DNA of 64,000 bases from Infirmifilum sp. NZ (GTDB taxonomy: Archaea > Thermoproteota > Thermoprotei > Thermofilales > Thermofilaceae), in the NCBI RefSeq assembly GCF_022693705.1, contig NZ_CP094288.1, positions 572,490 to 636,489 of the forward strand. The letters are read 5' to 3'. The notes beneath the pieces were generated by a model, which worked only from the letters and a program-made list of their open reading frames with translations, did no database searches and was not told the origin of the DNA. The translations under genes were made by a program, and so were the position numbers. This document shows, in pieces, positions 25,915-33,540 of the stretch. How positions within the stretch are numbered: the stretch's first letter is position 1; each line of letters begins with the position of its first letter.

Positions 25915-25937
25915 CGATCAGAGCTGGGAGTGCAGGC

Positions 25938-25959
25938 TTTATAAAGGATTTAGTTCAAA
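25938..25959 (-). promoter_or_regulatory. Left arm of 22-bp inverted promoter repeat
   Basis: Read on the minus strand this arm is TTTGAACTAAATCC followed by TTTATAAA. The TATA part is about 27 bases before the start of the 25914 gene. The same 22 bases occur perfectly on the other strand at 26083-26104. Confidence 0.75.
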
Positions 25960-26082
25960 ACTGAGAGAGCATCCATAAGGTAAAGTACTTAACCAGTCTT
26001 CACGAATGCATGGTTATCCGCAGAAGTGAGGATGCCGGTCGCGCCTGAAAAGGTGATGAACACTGGGAGAATTATGGGAAGC

Positions 26083-26104
26083 TTTGAACTAAATCCTTTA
26101 TAAA
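26083..26104 (+). promoter_or_regulatory. Right arm of 22-bp inverted promoter repeat
   Basis: TTTGAACTAAATCC followed by TTTATAAA is identical to the left arm and oriented towards the 26138 gene. The TATA part is about 38 bases before the ATG, giving a leader of roughly 10 bases. The shared 14 bases upstream of TATA may be a BRE plus an activator site. Confidence 0.75.
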
Positions 26105-26137
26105 CATGAGTTCTGCGCCTCCGCACGGGAGTGAAAA

Positions 26138-26374
26138 ATGATTGGATTAAGAGTGCTTCGCGTGAGGTGCCCAAAGTGTAACGGTCAAATTCTGACAGAA
26201 ATAAGGCCGGAGGTTATGCTTGACGCTAAAAACTCACCTTCAGGACTAACTGCAGTCGCCGTTCCCCACAGTGACCATGTCCTTTTGATATATATTGACG
26301 CTAACGGTCATATGAGAGGATTAAGAGTGGCAAACATCGTTCCAGCGGAAGTCCTGGAGAGCGAAATAAGGTGA
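26138..26374 (+). CDS. Small CPxC/HSDH-domain protein, paralogue of GTPase-operon protein
   Basis: This 78-residue protein has one CPKC knuckle (C11, C14) and the segment AVAVPHSDHVLLIYIDANG. The same arrangement forms the N-terminus of the 268-residue protein at 46060, which has RCPKC and VAVPHSDHVLVAYFD. The HSDH histidines may complete a metal site with the single knuckle (inference). It is followed after 4 bases by the 150-residue Cys protein and is probably co-translated with it. Function is unknown. Confidence 0.68.
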   Translation: MIGLRVLRVRCPKCNGQILTEIRPEVMLDAKNSPSGLTAVAVPHSDHVLLIYIDANGHMRGLRVANIVPAEVLESEIR

Positions 26375-26378
26375 GATT

Positions 26379-26831
26379 GTGGTCGCAGAGAGCGTTCTCA
26401 AAAGAGGTATCCAGCCTCATCACTACTTCATAGCCAGGACAATTATGTCATTCTGCGAGGAAGGTATTTTGAAGTACGCAATTGTGAGGAGCGCCATGTA
26501 TAGAGTGGGTAAAGGTCTTCGAGAAGCCTACGGAGGCCCGAGTGATCCAGTTAAGGCAATTGAGTTCCTGAATGGACTTCTGGGCTTCACGGGAAGGCTT
26601 GAGGTCATTCGGGAAGGTGCTGTAGTCAAAGTTACTGTGGATCGCGCGACCTGTAAAATGTGCCCGAGAATCATCGGTGGCACGGAGCTAACAGAGCCCT
26701 TATGTCCTTTGCCCGGTCTGCTAAGCGGTTACTTAGGTGCTAATCTAAAAGGCTCGAGTTTTCAAAGAGACTGGCAGACTTGCGTAATAAATCTAAACCT
26801 AGAGTCATTGCAAAACAGCGCAGAGGCGTAG
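26379..26831 (+). CDS. Protein with conserved-looking cysteine cluster
   Basis: This 150-residue protein is helical in its first half (HHYFIARTIMSFCEEGILKY) and strand-rich in its second. A cysteine cluster CKMCP lies about 16 residues before LCPLPG, which could hold a metal or Fe-S centre. A final cysteine lies in QTCVINLN. The LCPLP element also occurs in the otherwise different 131-residue protein at 63398. It has a GTG start, is the second gene of a pair with the 78-residue protein, and is not recognised. Confidence 0.6.
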   Translation: MVAESVLKRGIQPHHYFIARTIMSFCEEGILKYAIVRSAMYRVGKGLREAYGGPSDPVKAIEFLNGLLGFTGRLEVIREGAVVKVTVDRATCKMCPRIIGGTELTEPLCPLPGLLSGYLGANLKGSSFQRDWQTCVINLNLESLQNSAEA

Positions 26832-26945
26832 TACAAGGGTAATACGCTGTTTTGTGAACGCAAAACTGCATCAAACTCTTAAAATAACAGGCCTCCTGTG
26901 GAAATCTCGACGAAAAATGCGCAAAAGCTTGATCAAGTGCGTGTG

Positions 26946-27704
26946 TTAAGTGGTTTGGGCTCTCAGCCAGTCTCTAGGTATTTTCGACTGCTCCTCCAAT
27001 ACCTTTCCGGCTATGGCGTCCGCCTTCTCCAGCGTGTACTCCCACGCTTCACGCACTCTTACGTCTAAGCCAGCTGGGAGGCTGGATTGAGGTACGAAAA
27101 CCCTACCGATAGAGGCTCGCAGGAGAAGCCAGTCGCGGAAGAAGTTGAGACCGAGTTTCTCTATAGTCTCTCTCCTCGGAGGCGTGCCGGTCAACCAGTA
27201 GATGTCACGCACATAGTTTCCGGCGATTATTCTGTGAAAGCTCTTTCTGTTGGAATCGTCGATTAACGCCTGGGCCAGTTTCTCCCGGGCCGCTTGAAGG
27301 AATGTTTCTTGTTCCGGAAGAAAGAACACTCCGCTCGCTGACAGTAAGTAATCTCGGGCGTCTAGTAGAACCTTGAAGGTTCCTGATAGGTACACAGCCG
27401 CGGCGACAAGGAATGATGAGAATATGCTTTTCATCAGCCTATCTAACGCCTCGCTAGTCGATTTTATACGCATGCGGCCATCTTTAGCGAGCAAAATGAC
27501 GTCTTCTTCAGTGAAGTATCCCTGGAGGACAACCCGATCTTTCAGCTCGAAGGCTGGAACCGAGAAAACCCCTTTGGATAAAGCAGGAAACGGGTGCTCT
27601 TCGGTGTTAGTCAATTTCACCAAGTTGAGGAGAGAATTTCGCTCCAATAGCTGGTAAACGTGCCATGAATCGCCACAACGGGGATGCATGTATATTTTCA
27701 GCAT
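26946..27704 (-). CDS. Thioredoxin-fold N-terminus fused to an unknown helical domain
   Basis: This is a 252-residue protein. Residues 1-75 resemble a thioredoxin or glutaredoxin fold: KIYMHPRCGDSWHVYQLL, then VFSVPAFEL with the cis-proline, then a YFTEEDV helix. Only one active-site cysteine is present (RCGDS), so it would be monothiol. Residues 85-250 are helical and not recognised. It stands alone next to a long AT-rich region. A redox sensor or thiol-transfer role is inference. Confidence 0.55.
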   Translation of the reverse strand: MLKIYMHPRCGDSWHVYQLLERNSLLNLVKLTNTEEHPFPALSKGVFSVPAFELKDRVVLQGYFTEEDVILLAKDGRMRIKSTSEALDRLMKSIFSSFLVAAAVYLSGTFKVLLDARDYLLSASGVFFLPEQETFLQAAREKLAQALIDDSNRKSFHRIIAGNYVRDIYWLTGTPPRRETIEKLGLNFFRDWLLLRASIGRVFVPQSSLPAGLDVRVREAWEYTLEKADAIAGKVLEEQSKIPRDWLRAQTT

Positions 27705-28182
27705 CGTCTAACTGCAACAGCGAACTGAAAGTTATCTCTTTCTACTCCAGTTAAGGCTGAGCCGGATAAATACCTAGCTGGAAATTTTCCCAGAATTTAT
27801 CTATTTTATACAGTGATTTCTGTAATACGGAATACGTAATACGTTAATCATATCTTGGAATATAGATTATGAAAAACGTTGCTCAGGCTTCGTAGTTCAC
27901 ATGATGCATTGCTAACTTTCACCATTATTTCTACATTTATTGGCCTCACACCACTTTTCATGAATAGTGAGTTGAGCTGATTCTATTTTAATGTAACTTT
28001 TATGTAGAAATTAGAGCAAGTTATTTTATAAGTTACGTTTTTATTATCGGATAATTCTATGTTTTATGATAATAATTCAGTGATAATACCCTGGTATAGC
28101 GTCATCTCACCGCTCCCGCCCTTAAGGTGCGAAGATTTCGGTTTTGGCAAAAGCATAAGTGAGGGTGCAGGAGAATACCCAC
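27705..28182. other. 478-bp AT-rich intergenic region with palindromes, upstream of the nucleoside cluster
   Basis: No convincing gene lies here. Between 27775 and 28100 the base composition is clearly more AT-rich than the genes around it. It holds three near-copies of AATACG around 27823-27843, a perfect palindrome at 27834-27844, and a GTAACTT...AAGTTAC inverted pair between about 27990 and 28040. Two TATA-like boxes point towards the amidohydrolase: TTTTATAAG near 28027 and GCATAAGT near 28153. The shape suggests a regulatory region; origin-like sequence was considered but no origin-binding motif was seen. Confidence 0.5.
27834..27844. promoter_or_regulatory. Perfect 11-bp palindrome in direct-repeat context
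   Basis: ACGTA-A-TACGT is a perfect palindrome embedded in TAATACGGAATACGTAATACG, where the AATACG hexamer recurs. It is a candidate regulator site for one of the two flanking divergent genes. Confidence 0.35.
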
Positions 28183-29526
28183 GTGAGCTCGATAATAATC
28201 AAGAATCCCGAGCTAGTAATCACGATGGATGGGTATGGCAGTGTACTCAGAAGGCAGTCGTTGCTTATTAAGGATGGAGTAATAGAGGCTATTGGCGACT
28301 ACTCGAGCATAGTGTCGGCATACGGACAGCCTGACGAGGTGATAGATGGTCGAGAAAAAATCGCTTTGCCGGGGCTCATTGACATGCATACACACGTCGC
28401 GATGGCGGGTTTTAGGGGGCTTGCGTCGGACGTTAGCGACGTTATTTACAGCGTTTTCTGGCCTCTCGAGAAGAGCTTAGATGGTTCGACAGCCTACAAG
28501 CTTGGCCTACTTGGCGCGCTTGAAGCTGTGAAGAGTGGAGTCACACTCTTGGCTGATCACTACTTTTTCATGGATGAGATTGCCCGCGCAGTCGTGGAGG
28601 TGGGTGTCCGTGGCCTGCTGGGCCACACGTACATGGACGTTGACGGCCCCTTCAGCGGGCCTGTGGAGCTTGCAAAGGCTATTGACTTCATCAAGAGGTG
28701 GCGCGGCCACAGCCTCGTGACGCCCGCTCTCGCCCCCCATGCTACTGATACCGTGAACCGGGAGAACCTCGTGTTCATGGCTGAGAAAGCGAGGGAAGAT
28801 GGGCTGTTCATTCACATGCACTTAGCGCAGACTGAAAGAGAGCTCAGAGTTGTTCGCGAGAGGACGGGGGATACACCCGTGAGGTACGCTCTGAGGCTGG
28901 GGCTACTAGGTGCTAAAACCATCGTTGCTCACGCGAACTACGCTGACCCGCAGGAGAGGGCTCTCCTGGCGCACAGCGGCAGCGCTATTGTGCAGTGCCC
29001 TTCCACATACTTTCTATCCGGTGTCCGCTTCCACGCCTACGACTACTGGCAACTTGGTGGCAGCGTGACGATTGGAACGGACGCCCCGTGCTACAACGAC
29101 AACATAGACATCTTTGAGGAGATGCGTATGCTCGTCTACGGCCAGAGGATGATGCTGGAAAAACCCAACCTGTGGAGCGCCTACGATGTCCTCGAGATGA
29201 CTACGAGGGGTGCTGCCAGGTCTCTTGGTCTGAGAACTGGAATCATTAAGAGGAGCTTTGACGCCGACATTGTCTTGATTGATGCCAAGAAACCCCATCT
29301 TAGGCCACTGTTCAACCCCTACTCCCTAGTCGTGTACTCGGCCACAGCCGGGGACGTTGACACAGTCATCGTGAAGGGCAAGGTTGTTGTGCGTGGGGGG
29401 AGGCATGTGAGCCTCGACGAGGAGAGAGTCATCCACCAGGCTGAGGCGGCGGCCACAAGCGTCCTCAGGAGAGCCCTAGACGAGAATCCCGATCTTGAAA
29501 AGAGGATAAGAGTAAAGGAAATATAG
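28183..29526 (+). CDS. Amidohydrolase (adenosine/SAH/MTA deaminase-like)
   Basis: This protein of about 447 residues belongs to the amidohydrolase superfamily. Metal ligands are in DMHTHVAM, HMHLAQ and AHANYAD, and GTDAPCYNDN is near the C-terminal third. This matches the MtaD/5'-deoxyadenosine and SAH deaminase group. It likely deaminates an adenine nucleoside or a related purine. GGAG nine bases upstream, and GCATAAGT 27 bases upstream, both support the GTG at 28183 over earlier in-frame GTGs. Its neighbours are two nucleoside phosphorylases, so the cluster suggests purine nucleoside salvage. Confidence 0.85.
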   Translation: MSSIIIKNPELVITMDGYGSVLRRQSLLIKDGVIEAIGDYSSIVSAYGQPDEVIDGREKIALPGLIDMHTHVAMAGFRGLASDVSDVIYSVFWPLEKSLDGSTAYKLGLLGALEAVKSGVTLLADHYFFMDEIARAVVEVGVRGLLGHTYMDVDGPFSGPVELAKAIDFIKRWRGHSLVTPALAPHATDTVNRENLVFMAEKAREDGLFIHMHLAQTERELRVVRERTGDTPVRYALRLGLLGAKTIVAHANYADPQERALLAHSGSAIVQCPSTYFLSGVRFHAYDYWQLGGSVTIGTDAPCYNDNIDIFEEMRMLVYGQRMMLEKPNLWSAYDVLEMTTRGAARSLGLRTGIIKRSFDADIVLIDAKKPHLRPLFNPYSLVVYSATAGDVDTVIVKGKVVVRGGRHVSLDEERVIHQAEAAATSVLRRALDENPDLEKRIRVKEI

Positions 29527-29547
29527 GAGCAACGCGCGGTTGTAGCA

Positions 29548-30267
29548 ATGGCTAAGCCGTTACACATACTAGCTCGACCCGAAGATATCGCTCCTCGAGT
29601 AATAGCTTCGGGGGACCCTGCACGCGTAAGGCAACTCTCAAGCCTTTTGGAGGGGGCGAGGCTGGTAAACGAGAACAGAGGGTTCCTTGTCTACACTGGC
29701 AGGTGGAAAGGTGTTGACGTGACCGTCGCGACGCACGGCATCGGTGCCCCTTCGGCTTCCATCGTATTTGAGGAGCTCATAATGCTCGGTGCAAGGCTCA
29801 TTATCAGGTTTGGGACATGTGGGGGGTTCCTGAGGGACATGCGCGTCGGCGATTTCGTGATCGCTACTGGGGCTTCTTACATTCCGGGCGGCACACTTAG
29901 CACATACACCCGGGGGGACTGCATGGCCGCTGTGCCTGACTACGAGGTTCTGCATAGACTGGTGGAGAAAGCTGAGGAGTATAGCTTGCGCTACTTCCTG
30001 GGACCGGTAATCAGCAGCGACAACTTTTACGCCGGTATAGACTTCCTCAATGAGTGGGTGAAGCGGGGTATGATAGCCGTGGACATGGAGGCCGCCTCGC
30101 TAATGGTTTTGTCGAGGATCCGAGGGGTGAAAGCAGGAGCGGCCTTCGTCATCAGCGATGTTATAGGAGAGGCGTATGCGAAGATGGCTACAGCGGAGGA
30201 GCTCCGCGACGCTGTCGACAGGGCCTCTCGCGCAGTCCTTGACGCCGCAGTCTCCGTCAGGCTGTAG
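29548..30267 (+). CDS. Purine nucleoside / uridine phosphorylase family protein 1
   Basis: This 239-residue member of the PNP/UDP family shows the phosphate loop SGDPARV and NENRGF. RFGTCGG and the ribose/base segment VDMEAASLM follow. It cleaves a nucleoside with phosphate to a base and ribose 1-phosphate. Substrate preference (purine or uridine) is not decidable. It follows the amidohydrolase by 21 bases and is probably in the same transcript. Confidence 0.9.
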   Translation: MAKPLHILARPEDIAPRVIASGDPARVRQLSSLLEGARLVNENRGFLVYTGRWKGVDVTVATHGIGAPSASIVFEELIMLGARLIIRFGTCGGFLRDMRVGDFVIATGASYIPGGTLSTYTRGDCMAAVPDYEVLHRLVEKAEEYSLRYFLGPVISSDNFYAGIDFLNEWVKRGMIAVDMEAASLMVLSRIRGVKAGAAFVISDVIGEAYAKMATAEELRDAVDRASRAVLDAAVSVRL

Positions 30268-30276
30268 GCAGGTTTA

Positions 30277-31047
30277 ATGGAAGCCCTGTCTTATTCCCTA
30301 GGCTTTCTCGAGCGGATCTCAACTATTCCGAAGCTGCTCGGAGCCCGCAGCACCGTAGTTCTGCTACCACCGTACGCGTTCGTTGTCCCCGTGGGCGAGG
30401 TCAGAGAGGCTAGGCGTAGCTTGGAGCACATATTCGTCTACAGGGATTATGAGAGGCTTGCGGAGTTCTCGCCTGAAACAGCGTCACGAATTGTGGATTT
30501 AGGTGCTTACCTCGGCTTCTTCACCGTTAGGTCGTTGCTTCTCTCAAGGGGTTCCAGGGCCGTGGCTGTTGAGGCCAACCCGCTTTCCTGTGTGTACGCT
30601 CACTGGAATATCGCACTGCACGGGCTCAGCGGGAGGGCTAGGGTCGTGTGCTCGGCTGTGGACAGTGAAAGAGGTTTGGGTAAACTCTACGTGGGGGAAA
30701 GCATGGTAAACTCTTCCCTGCTCCGCGGGTACGTTGAGGAGTACACGAGCGTCATCGGTGAACGATGGGTTCCGAAGATCACCCTCGAGGATGTTTTCCG
30801 GCTGTCAGGGTTTGAAAGAATCGACCTCCTTAAAGTTGACGTCGAGGGGGTCGAGTACCGCGTCTTATCCGCGTCGAAGGCCGCTCTTGAGCACTACGAC
30901 GTCCAGAGAATAGTCGTCGAGGTGCATGAGGGCTTTTCGACCGCTAAGAAACTTAGCGAAGCCCTGGGGGCTGAGTACACGACGTACATTGTGGTTGATG
31001 AAAGCGCTCCTAACCAAAGTTTTCTCTTCGCGGTTAGGAGGCGATAA
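30277..31047 (+). CDS. FkbM-family SAM-dependent methyltransferase
   Basis: This 256-residue protein has the SAM-binding VDLGAYLGFFT and acidic motif VEANPLS. The FkbM-type VDVEGVEYRVL and a late IVVEVHE segment are also present. FkbM members O-methylate sugars, lipids or natural products. Lying 10 bases after a nucleoside phosphorylase and 31 bases before another, it may act on a nucleoside-linked product, but that is inference only. Confidence 0.85.
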   Translation: MEALSYSLGFLERISTIPKLLGARSTVVLLPPYAFVVPVGEVREARRSLEHIFVYRDYERLAEFSPETASRIVDLGAYLGFFTVRSLLLSRGSRAVAVEANPLSCVYAHWNIALHGLSGRARVVCSAVDSERGLGKLYVGESMVNSSLLRGYVEEYTSVIGERWVPKITLEDVFRLSGFERIDLLKVDVEGVEYRVLSASKAALEHYDVQRIVVEVHEGFSTAKKLSEALGAEYTTYIVVDESAPNQSFLFAVRRR

Positions 31048-31077
31048 TAATAAAATTTAAGTCTGCAAAGTAAAATT

Positions 31078-31788
31078 ATGCCTTTTCACATTAAAGCTAT
31101 GCGCGTGGCACCCCGCGTTGTTGTGGTTGGCGACCCCGGAAGGGCTAGGCTTCTCTCAAGCATGCTCATCAGACCTGAGCTTGTGAGCGAGAACAGAGGG
31201 CTACTTGTCTACAACGGGACTTGGAGGGGTCTGGAGATAACCGTCGCCACGCACGGTATGGGGGGCCCTGGCGCTGCGATAGTATTCGAGGAGCTTATAC
31301 AGGCTGGAGCTAGGGCGATTGTCAGACTCGGGACTACAGGGGGGATTAGTAAGGAAGTTAGTATCGGGGACTTCGTTGTCCCCACAGCCGCTCACTACAT
31401 TCACGGGGGGCTCTTTAGACAGTACTTCGGCGACTTAACGGTCTCGGCCGCTCCGTGCCTTTCACTGGCTTGGAGGCTTTACACTAAGGGGCTCCAGAGG
31501 GGGTTGAGAGTGCACGCTGGCCCTGTCGTCAGTAGCGACGCTTTCTACGCGGAGGACAGGAGTGTCGCAGAAAAGTGGGCTGGCGTTGGTGCTTTAACTG
31601 TCGAGATGGAGTGTGCAGCGCTTTTCTCAATCGCGATGCTCAGGAGGGTCAAGGCCGCGGCTCTTCTGCTGGTGAACGGTCACCTCCTCGAGCCCGATAA
31701 GAGGATGGTTTCCGAGGAGGAGCTTCTGGAGAGGATTAAGCTGGGCGGGGAGATCGTGTTCGACAGCCTCACAAGCGTAAAGGTGTGA
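31078..31788 (+). CDS. Purine nucleoside / uridine phosphorylase family protein 2
   Basis: This 236-residue paralogue of the 29548 gene has VGDPGRAR, SENRGL, RLGTTGG and VEMECAALF. Differences around the base-binding loop suggest a different nucleoside. It has its own TAAAATTTAAG box about 25 bases upstream, so it may be expressed separately. A 144-residue protein follows after 4 bases. Confidence 0.9.
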   Translation: MPFHIKAMRVAPRVVVVGDPGRARLLSSMLIRPELVSENRGLLVYNGTWRGLEITVATHGMGGPGAAIVFEELIQAGARAIVRLGTTGGISKEVSIGDFVVPTAAHYIHGGLFRQYFGDLTVSAAPCLSLAWRLYTKGLQRGLRVHAGPVVSSDAFYAEDRSVAEKWAGVGALTVEMECAALFSIAMLRRVKAAALLLVNGHLLEPDKRMVSEEELLERIKLGGEIVFDSLTSVKV

Positions 31789-31792
31789 AGCC

Positions 31793-32227
31793 TTGAGCGA
31801 GTTCGCCTACAGAAGGCTCACCGAAACCAATGTTGCTTCTAGGCTCATAAGGGATGTGAGGAGAGTCCTGGTGTACGGATCCTGTGTTAGAGACGAGTAT
31901 CCTGAGGTCTTCGAGAAGTTTAGAGCTGGTAGAGTTCCACTGGCTGTCTGCCTGGAGGCGGAGCACTTCAACGTGGTGGCGCTTAAGCTTGCCTCCATGT
32001 TCGCCAGGGTGGAGCTGGAGGAGGTTGCCGTGCTGACCGTGGACGGTTCCCCGCACTGCGTGGGCCTGCACCACGCGGTGGAGGAGGCTTTAAAGGTCAC
32101 GGGCAGGAGTACAACGGTCAAGCACTTTGTGGTAGAGGGGGGCGAAGTTGTGGAGGTTAGCGGCCAGGCCGTTAAAGTCGCAAGGTATCTTTCCAAGGTG
32201 CAACAGCTCCTAAAGGGTAAAGTTTAA
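31793..32227 (+). CDS. Unknown Cys-containing protein of the nucleoside cluster
   Basis: This 144-residue protein is not recognised. Its alpha/beta pattern has the cysteine segments LVYGSCVRDEY, LAVCLEAEH and DGSPHCVGLHHA. The last, with three histidines around a cysteine, could bind a metal or Fe-S centre. The TTG start is 4 bases after the phosphorylase stop, so they are co-translated. A role in nucleoside or base handling is suggested only by context. Confidence 0.6.
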   Translation: MSEFAYRRLTETNVASRLIRDVRRVLVYGSCVRDEYPEVFEKFRAGRVPLAVCLEAEHFNVVALKLASMFARVELEEVAVLTVDGSPHCVGLHHAVEEALKVTGRSTTVKHFVVEGGEVVEVSGQAVKVARYLSKVQQLLKGKV

Positions 32228-32252
32228 GTCTCACTCAGAGAGTAACCCTCTT

Positions 32253-32759
32253 GTGAGCCAGAAAAAGTGGAGCGTCTTCCTTGCAATAGTGGCCATCTTC
32301 TCTGCCTTAACCGCGGCGCTGACTTCTGTTTCAGCGGTCCCGAGCCCGACCGGCGGCTTCACGCACGTTGGAGACACTGTAATCTACCTGGCAGGGCTCC
32401 TGTTCGGGAGCAACGTGGGCCTCGCAGTGGGGTTGCTTGGACCGACTATAGCTGACATCGTGGTTGGTTACCCGAGGTGGTATGTTACGCTGGTGGCTCA
32501 CGGGCTCCAGGGCTTTATAGCCGGTATGGGGAAGGGTAAGAGCCTCCGAACTCAAGTTGTGGTTATGATCACGGCGGGCCTCGTGATGAGCTTTACGTAC
32601 TTCGTCGTCAACGTGTACATAAAGGGTTTTGCCCCGGCTCTCGCCTCCCTCATCAGGGACATATTCGGGCAGACGCTCGTCTCCGTGCTTCTCGCCGCTC
32701 TTCTCGTAAAACCGTTGGAGAGAAACGAGGTTGTGAGAAAAACCTCGCAGTTAGTTTAA
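32253..32759 (+). CDS. ECF transporter S component (substrate-binding membrane protein)
   Basis: This 168-residue protein has about five to six membrane helices and the S-component pattern GGFTHVGDTVIYLAGLLFG, GPTIADIVVGYPRWY and AHGLQGFIAG. S components bind one small solute and share an energising ATPase/EcfT module. The only such module here is the YkoD/YkoC pair on the other strand. A leaderless GTG is supported by AGTTTAAG 27 bases upstream. The location after nucleoside enzymes suggests a nucleoside, base or related vitamin. Confidence 0.82.
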   Translation: MSQKKWSVFLAIVAIFSALTAALTSVSAVPSPTGGFTHVGDTVIYLAGLLFGSNVGLAVGLLGPTIADIVVGYPRWYVTLVAHGLQGFIAGMGKGKSLRTQVVVMITAGLVMSFTYFVVNVYIKGFAPALASLIRDIFGQTLVSVLLAALLVKPLERNEVVRKTSQLV

Positions 32760-32784
32760 AAACTCTACGGTTGTTTTTGTTCAC

Positions 32785-33540
32785 ATGGAATCCGAGGAGG
32801 TTCTGTGGAGCGGTAAGCCTCATCCCGCGTCATTCCTGGGACTGTACCTCCTCTACTTCCTACCTCTGCTAAGCCAGATTATCTCCTTCGTCCTTTACGT
32901 TTCAATGCCTGAGGGTGCAAGGTCAGCATTGTCCCCCCTCGCTCCAGTGCTAAACTGGGCTACAGGCCTAAGCGAGCCTTACAGCTTTGTCTACACGGCT
33001 GGGGCATTGATAGCGACTCTGATCGGCGTTCTTAACTGGCTAGCTCGAGTGGACATCAAACCTCTCATCTTCAACCTCACGAGCTACGCGCTAACGGAGC
33101 TGCTGAGGTTCCTTTACCCCGGGCAAGTAGGGTACGCGACTAGGCTTTTTGTGCTGGGTCTGGCGTCTGTTGCTGGGACTTTCGGAGTGGACAGCTACAG
33201 GAGGAGTTTCGTCTACAGAATCACGGCAAGGTCGGCCGTTATTAAAGGTGGTTTTCTCAGAAAGTGGGAGAGGGTGGTCAGAAAGGACGCCGTGAGCGAT
33301 ATCGTGGTGGTTAGACCGCTTCTCGGATACCTGTTTGGCTTTGCCCACATTGTGCCGATTACTCAGAGCCAGCTTGGGATGGGTGGCACGTACAGCCTCG
33401 GCGCGGTGATTGCCGAGAAGAAGAGCGTGGGGGTGTTGGTGGGTGGGGGGAAGCACATAAAGGAGGTGGAGGCTAGGCCCTGGAACTGCATCTACGGTGT
33501 GAGAGACTTCCGCAAGGCTAAAGAGGCTATCTTAAAGTGA
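32785..33540 (+). CDS. Membrane protein with bacterial PH-like (DUF304/bPH2-type) domain
   Basis: This is a 251-residue protein. Several membrane helices (LYLLYFLPLLSQIISFVLYV and three more) are followed by a strand-rich C-terminal half starting FVYRITARSAVIKGGF. That resembles the bPH domain of DUF304-type membrane proteins. The box AGTTTAAAA is 27 bases upstream of the ATG. It converges on the ecfT-like gene with 9 bases overlap. Function is unknown. Confidence 0.6.
   Translation: MESEEVLWSGKPHPASFLGLYLLYFLPLLSQIISFVLYVSMPEGARSALSPLAPVLNWATGLSEPYSFVYTAGALIATLIGVLNWLARVDIKPLIFNLTSYALTELLRFLYPGQVGYATRLFVLGLASVAGTFGVDSYRRSFVYRITARSAVIKGGFLRKWERVVRKDAVSDIVVVRPLLGYLFGFAHIVPITQSQLGMGGTYSLGAVIAEKKSVGVLVGGGKHIKEVEARPWNCIYGVRDFRKAKEAILK

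Noticed and set aside
28059..28271. 70-codon frame with ATG 29 bases after a TATA-like box upstream of the amidohydrolase
   Set aside because: It overlaps the amidohydrolase out of frame and its composition is not protein-like.
30503..30709. Second frame with ATG inside the FkbM gene
   Set aside because: Fully nested in a gene with clear SAM motifs, with no separate promoter or ribosome site.
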